A stretch of DNA of 64,000 nt from Hemerocallis citrina (Eukaryota > Streptophyta > Magnoliopsida > Asparagales > Asphodelaceae), in the NCBI GenBank assembly GCA_017893485.1, contig CM030362.1, positions 262,126,255 to 262,190,254 of the forward strand. The letters run 5' to 3'. A model generated the notes under the pieces. It was not told the DNA's origin, made no database searches, and was given only the letters and a program-made list of their open reading frames with translations. Position numbers and translations under genes: made by a program. This document shows, piece by piece, positions 53,926-64,000 of the stretch (position 1 is the first letter of the stretch; every line of letters starts with the position of its first letter).

Positions 53926-56900
53926 ATGCCGCGACGGAATACGGCGCTTAGAAGAAGGATTGAGGAGCCTCTAAACGAGGAGGATACCCACGTAGAGGTA
54001 GGTGAGGGGAGCACCCAGCCACCCCCCCAAAAAAAGACCCGGGGAGCGACGAAGTTAGTTGATGTATGGAAGCTACCCGCGGGTCAAAAAATAGTAGTGG
54101 AGATAAATGGGGATCATCAGCCCGTAGGGAAAAATGCAGTGACTTTCGCATCATTCATTGGGTTGATTGCTCGGAATTCGGAGTATCTTCCACTATCATT
54201 CGATAGATGGACAAATATCCCCATAGCGACAAGGACTAGAGCTATTGAAGTTGTCAAGGTACCATTTATATTTACAATATTTCTTAATTTCTTTTGCTTT
54301 CAACCACTATCATTCGATAGAATAGTCTTTATAGTATACCAAAATGCCTGGCCCAGTTACAGGAAAGATTTTGATTTTTTGTGTCCTTAAATTGCAATTT
54401 GTCACTCCAACATTCTCCGAGTGTATTTTTCACATTTATCAGATATTAGACATTTCGATACAAACAGTTCTCATGAGATGTTTTTTGAGTAATAATGATA
54501 CAAAGACCACAAACAAAAGAAGAAAAAAAAACCTGCTATACACATCCAAGTTGGATATGTTGTCACCATCAGCCCAGGCTGCCCAGCTAGCAATTGCATT
54601 TTAACTCTCAAGGTATGATCCTCTTTTCTTCTTTAGCCAGCCTGACAACCAATCCAAGTCCAAATGATTGTTTCCAAAATTGTGCCAAGTGGTTCCAATG
54701 AGCATACAAAATCTGAGCAGCCACAACTAAAAGCTGTTTGTTTGGCTGAGATTAATTTATGGATGGGAAAAGATGTGGAATTATTGAGCTTCTTGATATT
54801 GTGAGACTGCATGGTAAATAACAATGTGAAGTAGCCACCTACACACACACAAAAAAGGGTAAACAAGAAAGAAAGAGGCATTAGTGTATAAACACAAAAA
54901 ATTAACAGTTCAGTACACATTCTTCCAAAAATACAGTGAGTACACACCTTCGAGTTTGATAAATAAAAAAGAAAGTATAATGGGAAGAAGAATAAAGTAT
55001 GTGATATTGAAAGTGCTTAGGAGAATACATTTGACATGTTTTTGTAAGATATCTCTTTCAATTCTGAAAGTGATTTAGAGTCTAGAAGTAATTTTGAGGG
55101 CAATATTGAAAAGAACCTTAACTCTCGAACGAAAGAGAGCCAAGCTCAATTGATCTGACTGGCTCAACAACTCCCCACATGCACTCATCATTCTGCAAAA
55201 TGGACGTTAGAGATATTAGCATCACATGAGAAGGGAATGAAATATTGAATTAGAATTGCTTAAATTGTAGCTTGTAGCATCTGATGTAGACTCACCAAAT
55301 ATAGAACATTGAATGCTTTAACTCGAGCGAGCATCCCTTTGTTAACATTCCTGTAAAAGAATATATGATATTGATTCATGACTGTTGCAGCAAAAATTTG
55401 ATTACCCGGCGGTTCTTGATGCTGATTGGGTGAATAAATCAATGTCCAAGAAATGGAGAGACTATAAGGTTGAGCTTAAGGCAAAATATTATGATGAGAA
55501 CCGAACAATGGTTCAGAACACAAGAGTAGTCCCGAAAGGTGTCGTGCGTGCTGATTGGGAATTTCTATGTCATTTTTGGAATACACCTGAAGTGAAGGTA
55601 ATCAAAAAAATTGTAGTATATGATGAAATATATTTTGATATGATATTTGACTTATTAAATCTTATTGTCTGTGTAAATATTATGTGCAGAAGAGAGCTGA
55701 AAGAGGTCGTGCAAGTAGGGATGCACAGGACGTGCTACACACTGCAGGAGGTACAAGCCTTGCACAGCGACGCGCAATAATGGTATATCTAAGTGTTTTG
55801 TTCTTCACTATAAACTCTTTAACTTCCATACGGGACCTTGCATTTATGTTGACTGGCATTTAATTCTTCAGCTAGTCAACTATTTTCTTACAAATATACA
55901 CCATAGAAATTTGAGGTTTATAATTATACTTGTAACTATTCTCAGTGTCATCTAGAAAGTAGCATTCCTTATTGCAAATAGAATTATGTACATGCACGCT
56001 TATTGAAACTATATATACCACTGAAACTAATATATACCACTAAAACTAATTTAATGTAGATCATTGATACAGCGATATCTGGTAACTTTGGTAACTTCTG
56101 ATAAGTAGGATGATTATTGAACTTTCTAGCATGAACGTTGATAGAAGCATCCTCACTGAGGGGTGCTTCAGTATCTTTCATTTACTTCTGTATATATGTG
56201 TGTATTAATATATGTAGATTTTGATATACAATAATCCATTGAACTCGTTTTTTCAAAACAATTTGTTTCCAACTTGAAAAAAGATCATTCCACAGGCAGA
56301 AAGTTTAGTGAATTATAAACTGTATAGCTTGAACACTTCTATTACGCGTGCTTAACTTTATAAGATATCTTTTACGTTGGGCGCTTCTCAAACACTGATT
56401 GCACATAATTAACAATTTTCAAATATTTTATTACATTACATCTTTCATGTTAGTTAACTCCTAGGACTTGCATATCAACTATGGAATTTTTTTATTTTCT
56501 AATGGTTCCGAAGATGTTCTATTATCTGTTAATGAACTATATAGATCTCTTATTTTTATATATAGACCAATTTTCAGTTTGTTAGATGCCATTTGAGTTA
56601 ATTTGGATTTAATTATGATAAATTATGATAGTGTATAACAATTAACTATATGCTTTTTCTCAATCTAACTTCATGTATTTGGTTTAGGATGCAGTTGGCA
56701 TGAAAAGTGAATATAGTTGAGATGGGAAAAATAAAAACTTAGTAAAATAATCTGAATGCTTTAGAAGAAAAGGCCAAACTTCTAAATTGTAAAAGGCAAT
56801 TGGCATGACAATTTTAGATATATAAGTAAGGTGAATCACAATCAACGAATTTAATTACTCTTATTGTCTAGGAAGATTGTCATATTCACAAAACCATAAA

Positions 56901-57942
56901 AATTTGTTTAAAGCTCCAAGCAATTCCAAGAACTAGGTTGCTGGCAGTCAGAGACAAAGAAGAGGAAGCAGACAACGAAGTCAATGCTCATTTGAACTTG
57001 ATCAATAACTTGCATGTTTGAAGTATCTTGTGGTCAGTATAAGTTAATAAAATTTGATCCGTGAATACACTGTAGTATGCCATAATGTCATCTAATCAGA
57101 CATCATCCTTCTATGGTTTTTTCTATCAAATAGATACATTTCTCCCTATCAAACGGAAGTATGAATGCAGAATATGCAATACTTGTAGAGTAACTCTTAA
57201 TACCAAAAAAATTTCGTTTTTTCAAAACGAGTTCAATTGATTTTGATTTTAATATATGTAGGATGTGGAGCGAGGAGGTGCGGATCAGTACGGCAATTTA
57301 GATTTTTTCGACGCAACCCACATGAACTCACAAGGCATATTTCCGTCCTCAAAGGCTGCGACGATATCGGTAATAGTTTTTCTATCTTAAATTTGCTTAT
57401 TTGATGTGTAATATTCCTTAACAATGAATTTGGATTTTTTTTAAAACAGACAACTGCTCGAAATAGGTATGCCGAACTATCATCCGCTCCCACCGCCAGC
57501 TTTCCCACAACACCGGTCGATATAGTGCAGCTTCAACACCAGGCGTTGGTCGAAAGCATTGGTCCGGAGCGCCCTGGCCGTGTGCGTGGGAAGGGGTTAG
57601 GACCAACACCCTCTCGTACTCATGCTTCTTCATCAACACAGCCGGATCCTAGAGATGAGAAGACAGCTAATCTAGAGGCAACAGTCGCAGAGCTTAAGGC
57701 AACAGTTGCACATATAGCACAGATGATGAGAGAAACAAATGTTCAAAACCCATCTAACATATTGAGAAAGGTTAGAAATTATATACAGTATTGTTCTTAT
57801 CTAATTGTGTCTATCAATTGCTTAGCATTAGCATTTTATACAGCAAGGTGTTAGAGACCCGACATCATCCAGTCGTCCGAATGAAGAGGAAGCCGACGAC
57901 CTTGGTGATCCCGTCGACGACATCGCTAGACGTACACTGTAG
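53926..57942 (+). CDS. TNPA-like CACTA protein (Transposase_24 / Ptta-En-Spm type), six exons
   Basis: Exons are 53926-54258, 55391-55597, 55690-55782, 57262-57369, 57450-57770 and 57844-57942. All introns have GT-AG borders and keep the phase, giving 386 codons without a stop. The domain order is a basic, Pro-rich start (MPRRNTALRRRIEEPLNEED), then the Transposase_24-type core: KIVVEINGDHQPVGKNAVTF, ASFIGLIARNSEYLPLSFDR, WVNKSMSKKWRDYKVELK, then HTAGGTSLAQRR and GADQYGNLDFFDATHM. A heptad-like coiled coil follows (LEATVAELKATVAHIAQMM). By analogy with maize TnpA it would bind the CCGGCG subterminal repeats and assist transposition. It is the only long gene in the window that looks intact. 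Splice sites are inferred, not proven. Confidence 0.8.
54259..55390. other. Intron 1 of the TNPA-like gene, with foreign pieces
   Basis: Contains a plus-strand open stretch SKLDMLSPSAQAAQLAIAF ending at 54604, another of 45 codons near 54663-54800, and the minus-strand exon pair at 55118-55350. All could be gene fragments; only the last has supporting splice sites. Confidence 0.5.
55118..55350 (-). pseudogene. Captured end of an unidentified host gene (two exons)
   Basis: On the minus strand, exon 55350-55296 has a TTTTACAG acceptor before it and a GTGAGT donor after it. It is followed by exon 55192-55118 with a TTTTGCAG acceptor and an in-phase TAA. The joined frame reads NVNKGMLARVKAFNVLYL, then NDECMWGVVEPVRS and IELGSLSFES. 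Four good splice signals and an open frame argue for a real gene fragment, in the opposite direction to the host transposon gene. I do not recognise the protein. Confidence 0.5.
55783..57261. other. Intron 3 of the TNPA-like gene
   Basis: 1479 bp, AT-rich; no gene or repeat recognised. Its size suggests an inserted or captured segment. Confidence 0.5.
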
Positions 57943-58183
57943 GCTTGTATTTTCTCAACTTTTAGGTATTACAACCTTATTAGCTTCACTTCTTTATGTA
58001 TTACAACATTTTCTATTAAAAAATACATTGTTATTTTATAAATGATAAATTAAAAATACATTGTCTATTTTTAGTATATATAGGATGAAAATTACTTTCT
58101 AATTACATTGCATGATTACTTTAAATTGAGGTTTGCAACTTCTACTCATGGAGATTTGCAAGAACATTTGTTGAAAATCAACT

Positions 58184-58375
58184 TCAATTGCTCCCAGATT
58201 TAGAAGGTTGGCAGAAAGCTTTGGCTTCTGTAATCCTTGAATCCCATTTCACTGACATGCACCTTTCACTTCTGTAGTCCTTGAATCCCATTTCACTGAC
58301 ATGACCTATGGCATAACACAATAGGTCATTTGTAAAATCCTTAAAAGAAAATGAACTCCGGCCAGTATCGATCAC
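58184..58375 (-). pseudogene. Possible gene fragment with repeated 32-bp block
   Basis: The minus strand reads IDTGRSSFSFKDFTNDLL, then CYAIGHVSEMGFKDYRS, 63 codons without a stop. The block encoding VSEMGFKDYRS (GTCAGTGAAATGGGATTCAA followed by GGACTACAGAAG) occurs three times, at about 58230, 58272 and 58586. I do not recognise it. Confidence 0.25.
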
Positions 58376-58781
58376 ACTGATGTCCTAGTTGCTATATTTG
58401 TAATGTAACTGCATTGAACATGAGAATTATAAACGGATTGAGATAAACTACTACAGGAATCTATGAATAGATATCTATAACAAGGATAATGGATATGCAA
58501 GGAAAAAAATAATTAATTTCTGATCGATGTAAATCTGGTTGGACTGGGTTTATTTTCTGATGAGAATAACCGACTCTTGCTCTTGGCTTCTGTAGTCCTT
58601 GAATCCCATTTCACTGACATGTACCTTTCACTTTTCTTTTGACTAAATCTGCAAGTATGAAATGCAAATTAGGTTATGTTGCATTGTATTCTACAGGATG
58701 CTTCTCATTCAATATATAAAAGTTTCTTTGTGTCAGTATTCAATATATAAAAGTTTCTCATTCAATATACTGACTGTTGAA

Positions 58782-58883
<102 letters not shown>

Positions 58884-59767
58884 GACAGGTACTCGTGGTG
58901 GGTACCTATAGGTTTTCAATCTCCTATACTACACTTGACATCGATTTTAAGTTAGTGTGAATTTACTGAAGTTCACTTCAGTAAATTCCTATACTGATGT
59001 ATACTGATGTTTACTGAAGTTCACTTCAGTACCTATATATATTTACTGAAGTTCACTTCCTATTTAGGCCTTAAGGTGTAATCTCCTATACTGATGTATA
59101 CTATTCCATGTGGTTGTTCACTTCCAGAATACTTTCAGAATACTTTCAGAATATTTCAGAATAAGAATGATTCTTACTTCTTATTCTCTTCATATCTATA
59201 CTTTCAGATATATTCCGTCACCAGTCAACACTATCGCAGTTCCAGAGGGATGGGAGCATTGTTAGTACTGAGTTGAAGAGTAGCTGCTCCAAAACTAAGG
59301 CAACCTTGATTGGCTTGTTAGAGGCAGGGAGTCTATGAATGGGTTGTAGAAGGGAGCTGATAACTCATTGTTATGTTCTGATTGAAAATCAACTTCTACT
59401 CATGGAGATTTGCAAGAACTTTATCAACAAATCAACTTCTACTCACTATTGTAGTTTTCACTATTCTTTATGAAAGAACTTTATGTGATCTATATTTTGA
59501 AGTTGAAAATTTTTTATGTGATGTATATATAGTACTATGAATGAAAGATCTTTGTTTTATAAAAGTTTCAAGGAATGTTTGTTTGATTATTTGTGAGTTT
59601 GAAGGAGTCTTTGTTTGATTATTTGATTATTTGTTTGATTAATTGTGGAGTAGTGGAGTTTGTGATAATTTGTGGAGTAGTAGAGTTTGTGATAATTTGT
59701 GAGTTTCAATAATATGGTTATAATTCCATGGGTTTCATAATTTGTGGAGGAGGGGAAGCAAGAATAA

Positions 59768-60150
59768 AACATTTCCCGGCGTTTACCAACGCCTGGGTAT
59801 GTTCAATAACGGTAAGACTTTTTTAAAATTCAAAAGTACAACCCCGGCGTTTCTCAAACGCCGGGGTTTCTCAAACGCCGGGGATTCATCAAAACATGGC
59901 CGGCGTTCATTTGCGCCGGGGATTAAACGCTGGGGGTATGTTCAATAACAGTCAGATTTTTTAAAATTCAAAAGGACAACCCCGGCGTTTCTCAAACGCC
60001 GGGGATTCATCAAAAAATGGACGGCGATTATTTGCGCCGGGGATTCGAATAAGATTCCCCGGCAGCGGTATGGACGGCACTTGCGGCGGCGCTTCACGAA
60101 ACGCCATGTACGATTCCCCGGCGGTTGCAAAGCGCCGGCCATTATAGTAA
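59768..60150. repeat. Right subterminal repeats of the CACTA element
   Basis: At least ten CCCCGGCGTTT, AAACGCCGGGG, GCGCCGGGGATT and CGCCGGCC motifs occur. An about 150-bp unit with GGTATGTTCAATAACRGT, CAAACGCCGGGGATTCATCA and TTTGCGCCGGGGATT is present twice. Confidence 0.9.
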
Positions 60151-60184
60151 AAAACCGCCTGCCATTAGAGTACTGTTTGTAGTG

Positions 60185-60730
60185 AATTATGTTTGCAACA
60201 ATTGATTAAGTATAAACTATGTAACTATTTTTTTATTCATCTTAGCGAAACTACTTGTGTATTATTCGAATGTCGTGTTGAATAATTACTAATAGATAAT
60301 CATACATAAATTTATTGTTGGTATTATTTTATTCATTCGTTCATATTATTTTATTTATACGTGAATTGCATGCATAAAACATTCTAGTGTCTACAGGTTT
60401 ATAAATTTGTGGAGTGGAAGTCCAACAAGCCTAAAAAGTGAAATGAGGAACAAAGAAGGGTGATGAAAAGAACACATACAAATCAACTTAATTGATCTTT
60501 CTTTACATTTATTTGGACAATGACCCAATCACTACTCCATGACAATATTTTCTTTCTCTTTGAATCGGCTGTAAAATTTAATAAATAGAATATTTAAATT
60601 AAGAATTGGGCTTGGGCTATGTGAACGCATACCGAGAAAGCCACAAATATGGATGCTTTCAGATTGGATACAGATCGGATATTGACTATTCCAACATCTA
60701 CATCTGTATTTCAAAGACAGATTCAGATAC
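60185..60730. other. Unassigned sequence between two CACTA elements
   Basis: AT-rich, begins with the AAT duplication. No gene, RNA or repeat recognised. Confidence 0.6.
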
Positions 60731-60839
60731 CACTACAACAAAAATAGAGTACCCCAGTGTTTGGGTATAAACACTAGGATAGACCCCTGGCCCCCAAAAA
60801 TTTAAAATAAAAAAAACATCTTACCCCGATTTTTTTAAT

Positions 60840-61967
60840 AAACGCCGGAGTAGTGGAGGTGTTTTATACTCTTATCCCCCCCCCCCCCCCCCCCACATGC
60901 ACACGCACACACAAAAAATCTCATTTCCCCCAAAACAAAGTCGCTCTCCCGCTCAAATCCGAAACCCTATCCCCACAGTGTTCGACGTCTTCACGTCCCT
61001 GCTCAATCTCTTTCCCTCACACTCTCGAACCCCGGCCACCACCATCACCCTTGCCATCTCCCTGTCCCGCCGTCGTCCCCCGCCACCTCCCACGGTCTCC
61101 TTCCCAAGCCGTCGTCCCCCGCCACCCCCACCGTCTCCTTCCCCAACGTCGTCCCCCGACGTTCCTTGCCTTCTCCCACTGTCAATGACCTTTGATTCTT
61201 CAGGTAAAATTATTTTAATGTTAATTTTAGGGTTTTATGGGTTGTTTTAGGGTTAATTTTGTTTTGGGATTTGTTAGTTTTAGGGGTTTTCAAGAAAATT
61301 TTTACTGAAATGAATTGTCTTTGTGCACTCATTATTCTTGACTACAATTGAATTGGTTTTGAACATGTATTACGAATTATAAATGTTTGAGTTTGATTAT
61401 TAAGAGATTCTCACCTTAAAGTTTGGGACTACTTCATGTATTTTTATTCTAGTTAGTTGATTTAGGATTCTTTGTAAACTGAAATCTGAGTGTATTTGTG
61501 TTGTTTATACAATTTTACAAATGAAACTGAGGGGAAGAGGTTTTAGAAATTAGGCAATTTTGGTGTCTCGGATTGGTTGTGGTGGTAATTGTAGTACCTA
61601 AGAAAAATAGAATAGTTAGTCTAATAAGTATTAGAGTTGAATTTATGATAATGGTGCCTTCATATTCATAGCTCATAAATAATTAATTATTTAGTGTTCT
61701 AATAATAATGATACATCAAACTTAGAATCATAATTAAATTCATTACTTGGTTATTTGTATAACTTATCATTTTAAAAATGACCTATACTCAAAACAATAG
61801 ACATAGACAAAACTTGTGAGATTGTAACTCTCGAAAATCTTCTTCATAGTGCATGCTTTAAACATCGAATGCTATCCACCCTCCCTCTCTCCATCCACCC
61901 CTTGTATTTATTATTTGTCTTCCTCTTTTTTAAATCGTCTTAATCTGATGGATACTACAGTTACAAT
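60840..61967 (+). other. Leader and first intron region of the second CACTA element
   Basis: A C tract, then CT-rich sequence with repeated CCGTCGTCCCCCGCCACC-like blocks (61065-61170). An ATG near 61187 is followed by a GGTAAA donor. AT-rich intron-like sequence then runs to 61960. Pro-rich reading frames here are low-complexity artefacts. Confidence 0.45.
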
Positions 61968-62308
61968 ATGGAGAGGACGAAGAAAAGAGTCGCCACAGTG
62001 GAAGTTAACGAAGGGTAGGGGTCGCAGCAACTTCCAGAACAAAGTAGTAGTCGCCTTTAAGGGGGAGCAATCCCACTGTCAAAAAACAAAGCGGACCCAC
62101 AAATATGTCCGATGAGTGGAAGATGAATAACAACAAGAGAATTGTCATAGAGGCAAATAGTGCCAGACAACATGTCGGGGACAATGCAGAAAAATTGGCG
62201 CGATTTATTGTAGTAGTTGCTAGGAATGCTCGCATACTTCCATTGTCCTATGAGAATTGGCCAAAGGTGCCCAACATGACAAAGGTGATTGCCTATTCGA
62301 CCATCAAG
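61968..62308 (+). pseudogene. TNPA-like first exon of the second CACTA element
   Basis: After a CTACAG acceptor, ATG 61968 starts MERTKKRVATVEVNEG, which parallels MPRRNTALRRR...VEVGEG of 53926. In another frame, DEWKMNNNKRIVIEANSARQ, HVGDNAEKLARFIVVVARNA and RILPLSYENW align with KIVVEINGDHQPVGKNAVTF and LPLSFDRW. The donor at 62309 falls at the same place as in the first element. TAG near 62016, TAA near 62058 and a frameshift make it non-functional as shown. Confidence 0.75.
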
Positions 62309-62444
62309 GTAACATTGATTTATGAAAACTCATTACTCAAATTTGGTTTTATGCATATCAGTGTTCAATTATTTGTAATCAATGCTATTTTGAAGCAATA
62401 CTTCTCTTACCCAACTCTCTCGAGAACTGGGTGGAAAAATCTAT

Positions 62445-63927
62445 TGTTGGTATATGCCCTAGAGGCCAGTTGTGTATTGACATTACTACTTTATATTGCA
62501 TTATAACATTTATTTCATATACGAGGCATTTCATTTATTGTGCTGTTTATTGTGATTATATGATCATAATAAAGTCCTGAGAATAGTAGGTTCAATACCA
62601 TGGTATATCAAGTGCATGACTTGATTGTGAGATTCTATTGGTTGTAATCAGAACACTGTTCTTAAATGTCCCTAGTCAAGTATTATTGTGAATTATGACA
62701 ACAATAATGCATAGAGACTAGTATGTGCATAGACTGATGACCATATCTCACGGGTCATAGATATGAAATATCAAGTCTTCACATGGGTACATATTAGAGT
62801 AATAATGTACTGGACTGACCCACCATGAGGAACGCTGCATGGATCGTTATGTGAGTGTCATAAGCGGTTCTCACAGTGACCATGGTGTATGTAGTCCTTC
62901 GACTTGAAGTCACTACGGTTCCCTCCATGACAAGTTATATGTTTTAATGTCGTCAAATGTTATCTGTAATAAGGTGATTATAAAGTCAACTATTGGATAT
63001 ACTATAAATCAGCAGAGGGATGTGAGTGACTTAGATATGATTTATTCCTCTTACATAACAAGAGCGATATCTACGGGCCCCTTGATTGAGTGAGAATACA
63101 AAATGAATGACCGTGCTCAAATGAGAATATGAGATATTGAGCTCATTTGTTTTAGTAAGTCTACTCGGACATCAAGAAATCAAATATTGAACTATACAAG
63201 GGTGACACACTCTATGCCTTGTGGTCAGTTAAGATATCTGGACAACGGGACTAGACTATATGGTAACATTGGTCACGGATAGGTTATGTCAAGTCACTGA
63301 CATTCCCACTACTTGTGTAGCAGTGATGTATTGCTAGATACCATTCACCGTTTGAAATACTAAAATATGATTTTAGTATCACTATCAACGTAATGGGAAC
63401 CTACAGGGTCACACACTTAGAATTAATTGAAATTAGGATTTAAAATCATAAGATGAATTTAATTGGGGATCAAAGTAAGACTCGGACTTCTGGCGTTGGT
63501 TGGACATTTAATTAGATTAAATGGACTGACTAAAGTTCAGAGGCACACACACAAATTCGACCCAGGTCGGATTTGATTTTCTACAGCTATATATACGATA
63601 CATATCTGTGGAAAAGTTACACATGAGAAAACCCTAGACGTCACAGAAATAGTGAAAAAGCGAACATGAGGAACAGCCCCATATCACAGCTAGCACCGCG
63701 GCGTAAGGAAAGCTTGGTTTTGATCCGTTCGTGTGGATAACGTAGAGGCATCGCTATATTGCAGTGCTATGATCGACATATCTTGGAGACAGTAGATCCA
63801 TCCTTAAGGTATAACTCCTAAACACGATTTATGGTTTTCGCATGGATCCATGGCTAGGTTGAATTTTTTTTTTTTTTGTAATTTTTTTGCTTTGTATTTA
63901 ATCTGTGTTTGCCATTGAAACCTAACA
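62445..63927 (+). mobile_element. Solo LTR, TGTTGG type (copia-like)
   Basis: It begins TGTTGGTATATGCCCTAGAG and ends GAAACCTAACA, 1483 bp, with the 5-bp duplication TCTAT at 62440-62444 and 63928-63932. No coding sequence. LTRs starting TGTTGG.ATATGCCCTAGAGGC are widespread in plants and usually copia-like. A T-run lies at about 63867-63880. Confidence 0.85.
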
Positions 63928-63945
63928 TCTATATCAAAGAAGTGG

Positions 63946-64000
63946 CACTACAAAAGATACTGCTTTTACCGGCGATTATTCCCCGGCATTTTACTAGTAG
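63946..64000 (+). mobile_element. Left end of a third CACTA element
   Basis: CACTACAAAAGATACTGC followed by TTTTACCGGCG and TTCCCCGGC matches the terminal and subterminal pattern of the element at 43646 (CACTACAAAATAAG, TTCCCCGGCGC). It lies 13 bp after the target duplication of the preceding solo LTR and runs out of the window. It could also be a short non-autonomous derivative. Confidence 0.65.

Larger units (their letters stand above)
60731..64000 (+). mobile_element. Second CACTA element, left part
   Basis: It begins CACTACAACAAAAATAG, with subterminal CCCCAGTGTTTGGG, AAACACTAGG and AAACGCCGGAG motifs. A pyrimidine-rich leader with a C19 run (60876-60894) follows, then a TNPA-like first exon at 61968-62308. 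The right end is outside the window, so the target duplication cannot be tested. It is interrupted by a solo LTR (62445-63927) and by another CACTA end at 63946. No transposase precedes the TNPA-like exon, unlike in the first element. Confidence 0.75.

Noticed and set aside
60853..61250. Two overlapping Pro-rich ORFs (111 and 117 codons)
   Set aside because: They start in a C homopolymer and CA repeat and follow CT-rich low-complexity leader DNA; no domain is seen.

Overview
The window is nuclear DNA of a flowering plant, probably a eudicot, although the sequence does not fix the species. The evidence is plant-type LTR retrotransposon lineages (Athila and Retand of Ty3/gypsy), CACTA (En/Spm) DNA transposons, plant U2-type introns, and the complete absence of rRNA, tRNA or intact single-copy host genes. 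It is a block of nested transposons of the kind found in pericentromeric or other heterochromatin. About 96% of the 64 kb can be assigned to named elements with structural ends.

Layout. (1) 1-25654: 3' part of a Retand-like (Tat lineage) element A with dual RNase H, integrase, tandem arrays and an antisense Transposase_28-type gene. It is split by a young Athila element (3431-13412; target duplication GCATC; LTRs about 1% different) and by a 4.5-kb non-coding solo LTR (18558-23050; duplication TGAAC). Its last part, about 17725-25122, is inverted. (2) 25655-27539: low-copy sequence with a TRIM element (26311-26965) and a weak two-exon reading frame. (3) 27540-43394: a second, full-length but decayed copy of the same family, element B (15.9 kb; 560-bp LTRs; duplication ACATT), hit by a copia-like solo LTR (40324-41590). 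(4) 43646-60184: a 16.5-kb CACTA element (duplication AAT). It has a broken tnp2 transposase, an apparently intact six-exon TNPA-like (Transposase_24) gene, a 2.9-kb solo LTR inside the transposase, and pieces of host genes, the clearest being exon 1 of an 11-beta-hydroxysteroid-dehydrogenase-like reductase. (5) 60731-64000: start of a second CACTA element, a solo LTR (62445-63927) and the left end of a third CACTA element at 63946.

How the parts relate. Elements A and B belong to one family and let each other be read: gag, protease, RT, two RNase H domains and integrase in sense, then 54-bp and about 222-bp tandem arrays, then an antisense multi-exon gene, then 55/56/107-bp arrays and the 3' LTR. 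Both are defective. In B nearly all new stops are C-to-T or G-to-A changes, typical of methylated silenced DNA. The youngest insertion with datable LTRs is the Athila element. The CACTA element is too broken in its transposase to move itself but could still express the TNPA-like protein.

Most notable observations. A palindrome CAGTCGACTG occurs as pairs spaced 19-22 bp apart in the Athila LTR and coding region and again in the otherwise different solo LTR at 47845-50746. An inverted-repeat core is shared by tandem arrays of different period in the Retand family. Covarying hairpins are built into a higher-order repeat of the 4.5-kb LTR. Element A carries a 7.4-kb internal inversion with breakpoints in the antisense gene and the 3' LTR. 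The CACTA element has captured gene fragments. All similarity statements were made by eye on the given sequence; no database was searched.
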